64,000 nt of DNA. Source: Vanilla planifolia (taxonomy: Eukaryota > Streptophyta > Magnoliopsida > Asparagales > Orchidaceae). Each line of letters begins with the position of its first letter. Position 1 is the first letter of the stretch. The position numbers and the translations under genes are program-made. The stretch spans positions 19,315,755 through 19,379,754 of the forward strand of contig CM043868.1 of the NCBI GenBank assembly GCA_023846275.1. The letters are read 5' to 3'. Below are positions 22,621 through 36,569 of the stretch, one piece after another. The notes under the pieces were generated by a model. That model was not told the DNA's origin. It made no database searches and saw only the letters and a program-made list of their open reading frames with translations.

Positions 22621-24840
22621 AGCAAAGACTAAGCCTCGGTGAGACCACCACTTGGATTTAAGAGGCAAGAAAAACTTATTCATGGTGTATATAAGTGATG
22701 CAATATGTATTGTAGGCTACATGTCTTAATGATTAATCAAATAATATGTAAAATATTAATTAGAGGAAGCTTACTTTATATGATTTGTAATAAAATGTTA
22801 ACATAATTTATTTGAGCATGATCATATTATATTCTTTGAATAATATATAAAAAGATATAAGAGATGCTTGTCTTTGTTTATTATAATAATATATTACTAT
22901 GTTTTATTTATTATATTTTTTATTTATTATATATTAAATGTATATCATGTCATATGTGTTAAGAAAAAGAAGTTGATTAATAAAAAGTTGATGTAATTGA
23001 ATTAAAAAAGATATAACAAAATGATGTAATATAAAAGACAAAAAATTATTTACAAATGCCAACTTATTATTCAAAATAACATGTTTCTAAAAATAAGTAT
23101 TTAATATCTAAAATAATATCTCTAAAAGTAAGAATACTACTCAAAATAATATGTCTCCAAAAATACTATAAAAAGATGTCATTGACTATCCACAATAAAA
23201 TATTTAAGATGTACCAATGATAAAAGAGATTTTAAAAAAATTGATATGATTTCTTAAAGATAAAATTGTGTTTCAAATAAATCCAAAGAAAAAAAGAACG
23301 TCTTTTATTAATTTATATTATTATTGATATATATCATGTATAAAGTTACTCATTAATTACTTATTTTATATTATGTTATATGTTTTTGTCACTGATCTAA
23401 TATTGGTTGGCATGTGCCTATTTTATCTTAATACTTTCAAGTCAAACAAGACAGCACATGAGACTAAAACGAAGAAATGAGATTGAGTTTATGATATCAT
23501 GTCAGAAAAGATCATTCATTAATAAAAGTTTTTCTTGTAAATTTTATTTATTTGGGAAAAAGTATATATAATATCATTGTTATTGTATGATATGTGATTT
23601 TAAAAATTAAGGTGAAAAACTTGATATTTTCATGAGTTACATATGGATGATTTTTAGATCACTTTGATTCACAAAAGTTAAAAAAGGAAATGCTTTTGTT
23701 ATTTTAAAAAGTAAAATTTAGCATGATTTTCATACATAAACAAGGAGAAAAAGGTTAAAGAAAAAGAATGTTATGTGCACCCAAGACTGGAAAGGGTCGT
23801 AGATGAAAAGGGATATGTCACAATTACAATATGACTAAAGCATAAGAGTAAGCGATGAAAAGTAAGATATTTTTTATGTGAATTGTTTATCACATTAATT
23901 CATAGAGATTTTACATATTTCTTTTTTTTTTTTTTTTACCTTTTTATCTTTTTAGAGATTAACTAATAGAAAGATCATTTAATGAACAAAAAGGGTATGC
24001 CTAAGAATATGTTATAGTAAATTTAAACATTCGTAATGAAGACCATTTGCCTTATCACGGGAACCCTTTATTTTAGAAAGTATTTTTGCGCTTTGATCAA
24101 TCTCTCATCTTTTCATTTTGAATACTCTCTTTCCTTTGCAAAACCCTTTTCTTTATCACTTTTTATATTTATTTGTTTTCTTTTCTTGTGACTACTATTA
24201 TAATAGCATCTTTGTTTTTTTTTTCTTTTTGTTATTATTATCTCAGTATTATTTTTTTCTCTATTTGTGAATATTATCACATAATTTATGAAACAATAAA
24301 GCTTGTAAACAAAGAATAATAATATTTTATACTCAAGTAATATATACAATTGAACATGTCATAAGAGCATTATAAATCACAAAAAAATCAAACATCTTTA
24401 AGAAGTTCCCTTTTGATCATCTCATGAGATCTACCATCTCAGCAAGCGTCAATGTAAAGTTCTTCTTTTCACATCAATTAATAAGCTATAAATAATTATG
24501 TTGCCAACATAGCAAGCAAATGTAGCTTTTTGTCCTCTACTTAATTTGATCATATTCATTATTATAATGGGATTACTACTATAAATTTGTATTATATTGC
24601 AAGCATTACTACATAATATTCTTAATTTATATCACTTCATATCATCACTTAATACCATTCTAGAATGCATCATACATAAACAATTTCATATAATATCTAC
24701 ATAATCATTTTCAATTGACACTATACAAATCATTAAAAACTTTTATCTTACAATATATTTCACATCAAATAGATACATATAGGTACAAATTTACTAATCT
24801 TTCAAATCTAAATAATGGTTTCACCAAGGCTTAGTTGTTA
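22621..24840. repeat. Inverted pair of LTR-like segments
   Basis: The segment at 22621-22680 (ACTAAGCCTCGGTGAGACCA, then GATTTAAGAGGCAAG) matches the reverse complement of 24780-24840 (ACTAAGCCTTGGTGAAACCA, then GATTTGAAAGATTAG). They look like two diverged copies of one repeat family in opposite orientation, 2.1 kb apart. The sequence between is AT-rich and non-coding. Confidence 0.55.
23055..23170. repeat. Short tandem array, about 35-bp unit, three copies
   Basis: Units begin near 23060, 23094 and 23129. Each has the form AC/TAAGTATT-A-T-(A)TC(A)AAATAA-ATGT/TCTCTAAAA. Copies are diverged but in register. Confidence 0.6.
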
Positions 24841-27800
24841 CTTAAAAAATCTAGTAATAATAATCGCAAAAACATAACATAACCTCAAGCTCTATAAAAA
24901 TATTGATAACTTTAAAATAGGCTAAGAAGTTATTAAAAACTTAATTTGCATAAAATCATTTTCTTATCTCATATTTCAAAGAAATCTATCATTCTTTAAT
25001 GAGTCAATTATAAGTGTTATAATAAAACTAAAATCCTTAATAAATCTTTTATACAATATAGATAACCTACAAAAATTTTCAATCATAGTAAAACTTCTTG
25101 ATACAAATTATTCTAATATAGATTTGATTTCATTAGACATGGCTAATGACCTTTCTTAGCTTCTTAAAAACTAAAGATGATTCAGATAGTATTCTTAATA
25201 AAATTATAGACTAAAAGATTGTCAAAATATATAAGAAGAATTGTTTTATAAAACAAAGTTCAAAATAGTATTCGTAAAACACATAGAAGTGCAAGTGATA
25301 AGTGCATTTAATAATCTAAAAGACATGATGAGTGACTAACATAATTGTAGCATCCTGTTTTCAAACTATGATGTCACTCAAAATTTTAAATCATTTTTTG
25401 AATAAAAAAACTATAATAAAAATCTAGTCTATTTTTAAACACCATTTTCAATTTGATTTCTTTTTGAAAACCAATAACAAATTATCGTTTGCAAGAAAAT
25501 CATATATTTCTTTTTACATAAGTAAAAGTCAAATATTCACATTTTTTTAAGTAAAAATAAATTAAGAAATTCCAAAATATTAATCATGTCCAATTATTGT
25601 TGTAGTAGTACTAACCATATTAGAGCTTTCTCTTTTTACCACAACATTATGAAAATGAATAAATCTATTAAGTTGTTAACTCCACTCAAAATTTTCTTGA
25701 AATATACTTCTATTATATTTAATTTTTAAGTTAAAAATAAGCAAAAATAATCATCATGAACTTAGCAAGCAAAGCTTGCATAATTAAATATACAAAATAA
25801 TATATTCTTGGTCATGTTGTATATTAGGGTTCATAAACTTATGAAAGCAAAAACAATTAGAAGTATACTACTATTCCTCAACCATATGTTAACACAATGC
25901 TCTCAACATTTCAAATTTAAATATTTTATTTTTTTAATTTATATTCCCATTTTTTTCCCTTTTTTTATATTTACTTTCATGATATTTTTTTTATTTACTT
26001 ATGTTTCTTTGTTTACCATTAAGCCTAAAGTTAAGTGACAATTCCAAGCTTAATCATATCATGATCATCATATTAAGATGCACCATTGTAGAATATTTTC
26101 TAAACATAGTTACCTTAATGCTACTATTCCCATATGTAGGTGCACCCTTGTGATTTGTCTTCTAAATTAAATTACATCTTTTTTAAGTCCCAATGTTCTT
26201 TTCAATATTAGATGCACTCTCATCGATTGTCTTTCATATCAAATTTCACCAATTGTCATTTTTCTCACATTCTAATGCACTCTTATGGATTGTTTTTTTG
26301 CATTGAAAAAACGCTCTTTTGGAGACCCAATGTTTAAAATTCATTATTAATCTTTAAATATGTTCCCATTTTAGTGTCATTTTTCATGGGAGACAATTTA
26401 TTGTTTAGACATTAAAAAAAAATCTTGTTTACTAAGTTTTATCAAACCGACATATTCATTTCCTTTTTTACCCATGCCAATATATAAAAAATATATAATA
26501 TTATATAATATTTATCTCTCATTATATTTTTTTAAATATGAATTTAAATTGATAAATTCTCATCTATCCTCAATCATGCATTTAAACCAAATTATTTAAG
26601 CCACCAAATTTTCATATATTCATAAGCATGAGTTTAGGCAATGCCTTTAAACAAACAAATTGCTCCCCAATCAATTATACAAATAAAATATATAGCACAT
26701 CTACTCATTTTAAATTCTAATTTAGTCATACAAATGTAAATACTTGCTTCTATTACACATCATCACAATTTACCCTCAAGCTACATATGATACAACATTA
26801 GAGAATTCTAAATGTCCTACCATTTACTTGTTAACTTAAAAAAGCATTTGTTTTATCACATAATGCATCATCTTGAATGAAATACACATTTTATAATTTT
26901 TCAATTTATCATAACTTCCAAATTTATTTATTCAAAGACCAATTGTTGCATGTGTCAAACATCAATAAAATGCACAATTAAGTTATATAAAATGCCTACA
27001 ATAAAAAAGTTTCAAATTCATCCTATTCTTTCAAGAGTTTGGTCATCACATGCAAAAGAAATTTGTTTGCATTACATTATACATTAAATCAAATGCACCA
27101 TGCATTATATAACTTAAAAACTCATTCAAGAGTTTATCCATATTTATAAAAAGGTTATTATATTTCAAACATCAAACATCAAACATCAAATCAAATGCAT
27201 CATATATTATATGGTTTGCCAACCATTCATTATATGGCACGCCTATCTTTAGATTTTTAGTTGTCACTCAGAGATTTATATGACTTTTCACTTCTTTAAA
27301 AACATTTTCTTAGAAATTTTTTTTCTTTTTCTCTTCTTCCTAAAAATATGCAAGAAATCCTCAAAACAAATTTCTCCTTCTTCTCTCCTCACACCAGCAA
27401 CAACAATAAGAAATTCCTCCCAAAACCTCATTGTCTTCGCTCACTTCCCCAAAATCCTTTTTTATGCCCCTAAAATTCCCTTTTTATAGAGTTCTTGAGG
27501 ATCACTTTGCTCTTCCAAAAAATATTCAATTTAGTCAATAAAAAAAGATTGTAACCAATATCTTTCTCTTTTTATGTTTCAAATTTTGATGTTTAATCTC
27601 CCTCTTTCACTATTTATCACAAACGTATTGCAAACCTTTCATTTTTTGTAGGAAAATTAGTTTATTAGATTTAGGTTTTAATTTAAATCTTATGCCTTAA
27701 CAAATTTCTTTAAGTTTTCAATCTAAACAATCTCAAAAAATTTGTTGTCCAAGTCAATTTTTTTTGTTCATAAGCCCTACTCTTTATAAACATTTTGTAA

Positions 27801-28800
27801 GTTTTTTATATTGCTTAGTATTTTTAATATATTTTAAAAACAATTATATAAATATTAACTTAATACTTTTTCTTATAAGAATGTGATGCAGTAACACCTA
27901 ACCTGATGATTTTAGAAATTTCAATTCTAAACTTATAACATCTTTGTCTAGGCCCTTGTAAAATGTTTTGTTTTAACTTAAGCCACTTTTCAATTATTTA
28001 TGAGTTAAAATAAGTTTTAGTATACTATCTTACATTAATTTGACACCTCACTTTATGATTAAGATATTTCTAAATTTTACAAACTTATTATCATTGATAT
28101 CTTATTAAAATGTATTATTTGATATTAATTTTTTATATTTCAAAGATATCATTACATATTTTTAAAAAATTTTTACTAAAATATATTGTAACATCTTAAA
28201 TCTGATTCCCTCCTTTTAAAACTTTAGCTTATTTTTTATTAATATATCAAATTTTGATAAATTAATAATTATCAAAATTTGATAGTGCGTATTAAGATCT
28301 TAAATTGATAAGTTTGTTTTTATTTGAGATTGTTTAAAAAATTTTTCCCTTCTTAAGGAGCCCAAATCCACTCCATTATTCTTTAATTTTAAACAATAAT
28401 TTTTTTAAATATAACTCATGTCCTTTTGGATGTAATAATAACTCATTTGAAGTTTTAATAGTTGATTTTCATTTCTTCTTATAGCATAATCCTAATGTGA
28501 TTATAGCTACTTTTAAACTCTCTTATAGAAACAAAAATTGACATACCAAAAAGGTACAGGTCACCTTCACTCGTTCAAAGATGATGGTCCCTCAACGTAA
28601 TAAATGCTTTTATGCATAAGGCTTCATTCACATATTGGAACCTCAATTATATGGGAACAAAGGGAAGAGGAACACTTTGTTTTGCACCTTAAAACCTTGA
28701 TCAAACAAGAATAAAGTGAAGAAGAAGATGAATCTAACTAGATTCAATGTCTTGAGCCTTACATTGTGAGGTCACATCATGGGGAATCAATCAATATGTG
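24841..28800. other. AT-rich intergenic DNA
   Basis: Apart from the array near 26.1 kb, no gene, RNA or mobile-element domain was recognised. Short Phe/Leu-rich open frames (for example 25808-26038 and 27280-27489) reflect T-rich composition. Confidence 0.55.
26075..26300. repeat. Diverged tandem array, about 65-bp unit, four copies
   Basis: The core T(A/G)(A/G)TGCAC(C/T)(A/C)T(T/C)(G/A)T recurs near 26077, 26138, 26210 and 26273. Copies two to four are each followed by GATTTGTCTT, GATTGTCTTT and GATTGTTTTT. Spacings are 61, 72 and 63 bp. Confidence 0.6.
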
Positions 28801-29219
28801 ATTTATAATTTTTGGAGATGAACTGAATTTTTTATGAATTTATAAAGCGAAAATTGAAATTATTTTATTCCTCTTATTTAATAAGAGGATAAGCTTCTCT
28901 CTTACCCTAAACTAAGTGATTATCTTTGGAAAACTTTGGGAGAGAGGGAGAGAAGTGAGTAGAAGAAGAGTTGGTGAATAAAGTTAGGGAAGAAGAATGA
29001 AACGAAAAATGATGCTATCATTTGAGAAAAACAAAGAGATCAGAAAGAAGGAAGTTAATAAGAATGAAATGGATTTTTGGCTTTATTTTGTAGATATAGC
29101 ATGGAAAGTTAAGGATTCTATTAAATCTTTCCTCTTAAGACATGCATTAATTGATTCGAATGACAATGTATACTTACGAGTTCTAATGAGAAGTTGAAAG
29201 GGTTGAAGTTTGTAGTTTT

Positions 29220-30130
29220 TTATTGTGATGATTGTACAAGATAATCTTTAGGATCGTACTAGTATGACCTTGACAATAGGAATTGGAGAGATTTTCGACC
29301 TAAGTGTGAAAATGGTGTCTGCCAAAAATCATAGTAGTGCGATCAATTTATCAAACTAATATGACTAGCATGATAGTGTAGTTTATCTGATTTAATAACA
29401 TAATAATACTAGTACTACGCATGAGTGGATGTTGTTCATCGTACTAATGCAGAATAAAAATAATATAGTATGATACACTTTATATCACTTAATTTAGAGG
29501 ACATTCTGTCTAATTTCCCATTTAATTGTATTGGTATATATGAGTGTATATCATACTAATATAATGCATTAATTATATTAATACACTTATGTACAATATG
29601 TTAATAATTTATCATTCTTGTATGAAGCTTTTATCAAACTATTATGATCGAGATTATGACATTGTTCATATGTGTTACATATCGTATAAGTATGAAAGGT
29701 GAATTAGACCAGTATGATTAGTTGTTGAAAATATCGTATTATCATACTAGTACGAGGAATATGCCAATCTTGTATAATAACTTGCTAAACTACTAACAAA
29801 GATTAGTTGTATGATTCATTATTCGAATAGCATTAAGCATGACCTATAAGTAGGATATTAAATGTCATACCTTACAATGTGGAGTCAAAAATATTAAGAA
29901 GATGCGTATCATTCAAGTACTAAATGGGAATCATATTAATACATTTATTTGATGAATAGGCTTATTATAAACCATTTTTGTGATCCTTGAAACAATCTAA
30001 TTACTATCATGGATTATATTTGTATGACCTAAAGATCAAATTTGTATGATCAAATAATGTAGTTTCAACCTTTGTAAAACATCAATTATATAATAAGATA
30101 TGGTCAATCATATTGTATGATGTATGAATA
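29220..30130. repeat. Block of degenerate TATC/GTA words (copy 2)
   Basis: Same style as the block at 21.2-22.15 kb: CATACTAGTACGA, CATACTAATATGA, ATCGTATAAGTATGA and ATCGTACTAGTATGAC recur without open frame. It is preceded by a purine-rich GAGAGAGGGAGAGA leader, as is copy 1. Confidence 0.5.
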
Positions 30131-30448
30131 ACAAATAAAAAGAAAATAATTTGTTATGACATGATTGATAAAACTATTAAAAATTACTTTTTTAAAATAA
30201 ATTGAATTATTATTAATAAGAATGAATACAAATTTTGAAAAAAAAAATGAAGAGAACTAATAAATGAAAAGAAAACATTATAAAAGAAACTTTGCAAATT
30301 TGATAAGTAAACAAACTAATGAAATATGATATAAATGAATTGTTAAAAATATCTTACTTTTGTTATGAAATGCATGAATATGTAAGCATTTGCAAGACAA
30401 CATTTCTTGTGTATGTTTTGATTGTATTGTAATACTTTATGATTATTT

Positions 30449-30500
30449 ATATATATATAGATAGCTACATGTGTGTGTGTGTGTATATATATATTTATAT
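30449..30500. repeat. (TA)n-(GT)n-(TA)n compound microsatellite
   Basis: TATATATATAG, then GTGTGTGTGTGTGT, then ATATATATAT, directly visible. Confidence 0.9.
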
Positions 30501-30684
30501 GAGTTATATGATATTATAAATTAGAACATATGATAAAATAAAAAAATAAAAGAAAAAAAAGGCTAATATAATAAAAAAAAGAGCACATCACTATCAAATA
30601 ACTTGATATATGTAATATATATGATAAACATCACCCATAATATAGATACTTAGAGTTGACATCATGATATATAGAGGTCTCAAC

Positions 30685-31010
30685 ATACTGATGATGAGAC
30701 ACTTCATTTTTAGGTGTCATGGGTATTAAAAGATAAAATTGTGATATTTTGAGTGTCTTATTCTCATTAATATAAGATGTTAGTATTAAAGGATAAGACT
30801 TAGTGATGATAAAATATTTCACTCATAGTTATCATAGATACTCAAAGATTAGGCTTGGACATTCTAAGCACCTATTTGCCATCAGCATAGGACGTTGTCA
30901 TTAGGTGATGAGAGTTAGTATTAATAAGATATTTTACTCCTTGGTCTTGTGGTACTCAAAAATAAAGATATGATATTTTAGAATACTAAGACTTATGATG
31001 ATAAGATATA
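30685..31010. repeat. Diverged tandem array, about 117-bp unit, about three copies
   Basis: The repeated order is GATGAT(A/G)A-A-ATTTCA(C)T, then GTCATGGGTATTAAAAGAT / ATCATAGATACTCAAAGAT / TTGTGGTACTCAAAAATAA, then GATATTTTGAG / GGACATTCTAAG / GATATTTTAGAA, then a GATGTTAGTATTAA-like end. Copies start near 30690, 30805 and 30920. Sequence near 61600-61850 has a similar general build, so a dispersed family is likely. Confidence 0.55.
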
Positions 31011-34000
31011 ATATAGAATCTTTAAGTAAAAAAAGAATAAATAAAAAATAAAAAATAAAAATAAATATTAAAAAAAGTTAGCTAAAAGTATTATATTCTT
31101 ATGATGAGTTGAGTATATATATAACTATAAATGTATTATTATAGTACTTTCTTTACATATTTTCATGCATTTCTTTATACAATGTTATATTTTATTACTT
31201 AACTACTTTATTTAATCTTTATGTTTGATGTAATAAAGTCTTGCATACACGCAAAGATTTCACTTGGAGGCATATTAATCTAATTTAGACTCGAAGCCAT
31301 GCTAGGATTAGCTCAACTATGTATTAGTCTTTATATCATTGTCATTGCGAGTCAATTATAGTTGACCCTTTATTTATTACACATTTTAGTTTGTCAAATT
31401 ATTTATATCTCTATTTTATTTTAAGTAAAAAAATTAGTTAGAATTTTTCAAATATTTATAGCTTTAAATTTACTTTAAGACATCATTATAGAGGTCACAT
31501 AATTTTATCGATGCAAAATTGGTAAAAAAATGACTTAAAATATTTTAAAATTGGGTTCTTGCTAGTTTGTCATTGTTTGTCATCTGTTATTGTTACCACC
31601 ACTGTCCATAACAGTTCCTACCGCCTACGTTGACCCGCACATCTTGCTTGACCTGCGTTAACCAACCAACTCGTACTGATCAATGTTGACTTGCTATTCG
31701 TGAACCCTTTTAACTCATAAATACAAGCCAACCTATGTTGATACATTCTAACCCACACACAAAATTTGATGCATCATTGTGCTTCTTCACCCATGTCGCA
31801 CCTATTACATTGCTTATTGCCTCATTTCTCGTCAGACTGTCAACTAAAATACATAAGTTTGTTTGGAAACTACTTATTTTAATTAATTTTATAGATTTTC
31901 AAGATATTTTAGATAGAATTCAAAGTATGTTTTGTGATTTATGATGACTTTTTAAATTCTTAAAATATCATTTAGAATTTTAAAATATGTTTCTTAGCAT
32001 TTCCAAATGTCTTTTAATATTTTTAGGTTAACAAATTATTATTATACACTTGAGATCTCTATAAATAAAGATGTTCAACATGTTGTAAATAATGCAATTT
32101 AAATGAAGTAACAAAGTGTTATCGTAAAACTTGGTTAATATGAATGTGTCACGTGCGATTAATCCAATCTGGAGGTGACCTAAGAAGGTGAGCAAGAGGC
32201 TCAAAATGGGAGATCTTTACCTATTATCATGTTTCAAAAAGGAGAGCAAGAGGCTTAAATCTTTTATTTCATCTTTCAAGAAAAATTAATTGTCGTGTCT
32301 AACTTTCTAGATTGTGTAAGTGAACAAGTGATTTTTTTGTTTAACATTCTAAAATCTTTACTTGTGTATATCTTGTCATTTCACCACCAACATGAGTATT
32401 TTGGGTGTGAGTTATTAAACTATTTTTTCTTTAGATTAATATTCATCGTGTTAAAGATTAATTAAAGTTCTTGGTTTTTTTGGATATTCTTACTTGTCTG
32501 ATGATCGTATGATTCTTAATTCTAAACCTAACATGTTGGATAAGCTCTTGTAAGAATATATTGCTTTAATCTAACCATTTTTCAAATTTTAATGAGCCAA
32601 ATATAAGTTTTAGCATATCATCTTACATTAATATTACTTTAATATACGTAACTAGAGGTTCGTCTATTGAATTTATTATACTCATTTTCTATTTATATTA
32701 TATGACAAGTGTTGACACTCATCGTGTTAAGAGTCTTTAGAGGTTCAAGAACCAAAGACTGAGAAATTGAAATATTTTATAAGTTTGAGTGATATTATGT
32801 ATATATAATTTTTTTTTATTTTATTTCGAATTGCTATATCAATACTAATTTTGAGATTTTCATATAGTATGATAGTTGTGTTATAATGGGTTGTTCTTTT
32901 GTTAATATGTTTAGATATTTTTATGAATTTTGACATCATTTCTTCTTGTTTTTTTATAAAATATGTCCTCGTTTTCATTTGACTAGCTTTGATTAACTTG
33001 ATAGATTTATATTATGGACACATTTTATCTTATTATGATAATTTATACTAGGCATGGCATGACACAACACATGAACCTAAATTTTCCTAAAGAAGTTCTT
33101 TTTAAGAAGTTCATCTACTTGGCTTTTAAGGTTAGCATACTTAATAAGACTCATCATATAATGCAAGAGATTAGATAATTATGAAATATCATTAAAATCA
33201 ATAATATACTAATTTTTCTAAAATTTTTCTTCAGAGAACTTTTTCATATAACAATTAAATTCAATAGTTTACTTCAAGTCATTTTTCTGATTTGATTGAG
33301 TAATATGCAATTTTTCTAACATTGAAGAAGTGATCAACTATAAGAAATTACTTTTTTTACATTCATGCATGCAATTTCTATTTATAACAAATTACAAAAT
33401 ATGCATATTGCAACACAATTTTTTTTTTTAAATTATATAGCACATAGTTTATCGCATCCTATATTGAGCAATTTTGTATTTGATCCGAGATCTTATTTAT
33501 TTATTATTTGTGAGTCATGAATCAATGAAGATACTTTGAAGTTGTGGATAGATCACTAAATGCGGTTTTTACCGTTTTGTCCAAGGGTAACACATGGTTG
33601 TAGGAACTCCTTTTTCTTTTTTGTATTTCGAGCAATTTTAATAAAGTATTTTTTTTCAAAATAATTTATATGAATAAACTAAAATTTTCACCATTTTTAA
33701 TTTTTTTTTGTAAATTTTTTTTGAAATATTGTCAAATATTTGTAAGATCATAATTGTGAAATATGTTTTTAAATTTAAGACAAAAAAAAAGGATATGAAA
33801 CAAACAAAAATATCTTTGATATTTTAAAGATTATTTGAGAGATTTTGCTGTTTTTTTAATTAAAATGTTAAAACTATTTTAATGAATATACAATATTAAT
33901 TATTTTATTAAAAGTTTATGGACACAATCAAATATATATTTTATATTAATATTTTTTAAAAATATATTTTTAAATATAATTTAATTAATTTAGCTTAAAT

Positions 34001-34760
34001 TTCAATTATTTTTGTACTAATCATAATCCTCCATCATTTGATAAAAAAAATTCTTAAAATAAGTTTTTCACAACAATGTGAAAAGAGTTTTTAATCATGC
34101 TTCAAATTAGTTTTTCAAGTTTAGTTTTTTTTTTAATTTTAATTCTAAAATAATATTCATCTAAAACTTTATTTTTATTCATATAATATTTTTTACATTT
34201 TTAAAAATCTTTTTAAGCATTCATTTTAAACTCAAATTATTAATCAACAAAATCTCGATCTTATAATCGATAAAATGTTTATAAATGTAATTAACATCTA
34301 ATGACATTTAGTTCTGGACATATGCACTAATGAAATATAAGGCAAGCGGTGTTAATCCCATTATTTAGCCATGCTTATGTCATAATTAAGCATTACTTTG
34401 GAGTTGAACTGTTATAAGATAATTATGAATCTTTTCAAGATCGGAATTATTAAGATTCAAATATAAATAAAGTTTTATTAGTCTTTGTTTGAATGTTTTT
34501 ATTCAACGTAAAATTTTGTATACCATTAAGACGAGAAAAACCTGTTCGTATATAAATTTTTTTTCCACTAAAAAACTTTTCAAAAGAAAATTTATATTAT
34601 TATTTTTTCAACCTTAAGATTTGTCAAAAAAAAAAACAATTTCTTCTAAGCAAATTAATTTAAAATAAAATATCACCTCAACATTTTTTGAGATCGTCTC
34701 AAAATATCTTACCACTTTTAATTTTAAACGGTTTTATTATTGTGGATAATATAAAAAATA
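31010..34760. other. AT-rich intergenic DNA with a GC-richer patch at about 31.57-31.83 kb
   Basis: The patch at about 31570-31830 contains several TTGACC/GTTGAC words and is distinctly less AT-rich than its flanks, but no open frame with family features was found. The remainder is low-complexity AT-rich DNA. Confidence 0.5.
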
Positions 34761-34779
34761 AATTAATTTAAAAAATGAA

Positions 34780-34920
34780 ATTTCGAATCCGGTAAAGAAG
34801 ACAGGCCACGAAACCACGATGTGAAACGAAGAAAATCTGTTACTTGATTAGGAAGGGTCACCAAGAGATCCGCTTCTGTTCGACTCGCAAAGGGAAATAA
34901 TTCGCCGGCTACATGCCTGC
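34780..34920. other. Isolated GC-richer block, unidentified
   Basis: About 140 bp of balanced composition interrupts DNA that is around 80% AT on both sides, with sharp borders. It is open on the minus strand (part of an 87-codon frame, 34763-35026), including ASRTEADLLVTLPNQVTDF. I do not recognise the product. It may be an exon relic, an organellar-DNA fragment or a leader. Confidence 0.4.
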
Positions 34921-35029
34921 TGTAATTTTGTTTTTTTTTTAATATATAAAAATTGAGAAAATTCTCTATGAAGTTTGTATTATAGGTGTCAGGGATCATT
35001 TTTTTAAGGGAATTAAATTGATTCAAGAA

Positions 35030-35908
35030 TTATAATTTATTTGTAGTATATAATTTATTATTTTTTATCAATACTGATCAGAATTTTATGAAAACTTATA
35101 AATTGATTAATTATTAAATCTTAATTTGACGTTTACTATTTTTAATTTTCTCAAATATATCAAAAAACATGTCATGAATTATATATTTTTTTTTCTTTTT
35201 ATTGACTATAGTATTACTTGAAAGTATGAGTCATCCTCTTTTGATTGTATTAATTCGAGAAAAAACATTTTATTTCATAGGAGTTTTTTAGAAAGTTAAC
35301 CTTAGCCTTTAACTCTGATATAAGTCAAAAGGATGTGATAAAATAAATGTAAAATGCAATTAAGTTAATAATCATAAATTTAGAGACTTCATAAGTAACT
35401 TAAGTCTCAAATGTCAAGAATATAGGAGATGGATTAGTAAAAATTTTCTATTATTTTATGATTATTATGGTTAGCTATAAAATTTCTCATTATTATCTAA
35501 GCAAAACATTTAACCTTGAGAAAGATAATACCCAAAACATGCAAAAACAAAAAAATACAAGAAAAATAAATATTAGAAAAACATATAATAAATTATGTTA
35601 CTCGTTTAGTATTTTAGATAACCTTAAACGCTTGATTTTAAACAAAAATATATCATAGACAAATATAAAACTATACATCTAACTAATATGTACAAATAAA
35701 TTACGACTAAAAAACATCAATTCTTATTATAGTTTATCATTTTTAGATGTCGAAAGTCACAAAATCTAACTCCTAAATAGAAAATTATTAACATCTTAAT
35801 AATCTTCAATATCACAAAGATATAAGAATTTATTCATATGAAATATCTAGTTTATGAATTTATTAAGATTATGAATACTATCAAATATATATATTTTTTA
35901 ATATTAAC

Positions 35909-35957
<49 letters not shown>

Positions 35958-36560
35958 TATATCTATGATAATAATTTCTTTTATATAATTTATTTTTGTC
36001 TAAGTGAATTTTGATCATATTAAAATTACTACATAATAAGAGTGATATGAGTGCTCTTTATGTTGGTTCAATTGTAATATGTATTGTAATAATTTTTGAA
36101 TTTTAGTAAAATTTGTTATCAATCCCATCTACATAAACTTTAAGAATTTTTAAATTCTCAACATTGTTTTGTTTTTGTAATACAATATACAAATAGAATA
36201 TTCAATACATTAAAATAAATTTAAATTTCTAAATACATATTTTATAATAAATTTGATGCAACATTTATTTGAAAAAAAATAGAATATCAGAGTTGAATAT
36301 TAAAAGAAAAAAAAGAAGAATAATGCTCATGTCAAAAAATAGAAGGATAATGATTCAAAAATTGTATTGTCATTTTAACTTGATCAAGTCAAGAAAATTT
36401 GACAAAAAGAAAAATGCAGCTAAGAATTTATTTGCATATAAAGATTATACTATTTTATAAAATAACTATTAAAAATATGGATTATGTAAAAATGTTTTTG
36501 TACAATGGTCTTGTAATTTAAAAAAAAAAAAAGAATTTTGAAAGTCAAGCTATGTTGAGG
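35030..36560. other. AT-rich intergenic DNA
   Basis: Apart from the TA microsatellite nothing was recognised. Lys/Asn-rich short frames at 35458-35658 and 36269-36460 are compositional. Confidence 0.55.
35912..35954. repeat. (TA)n microsatellite
   Basis: A pure TA dinucleotide run of about 43 bp. Confidence 0.97.
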
Positions 36561-36569
36561 GCCTGTTTC

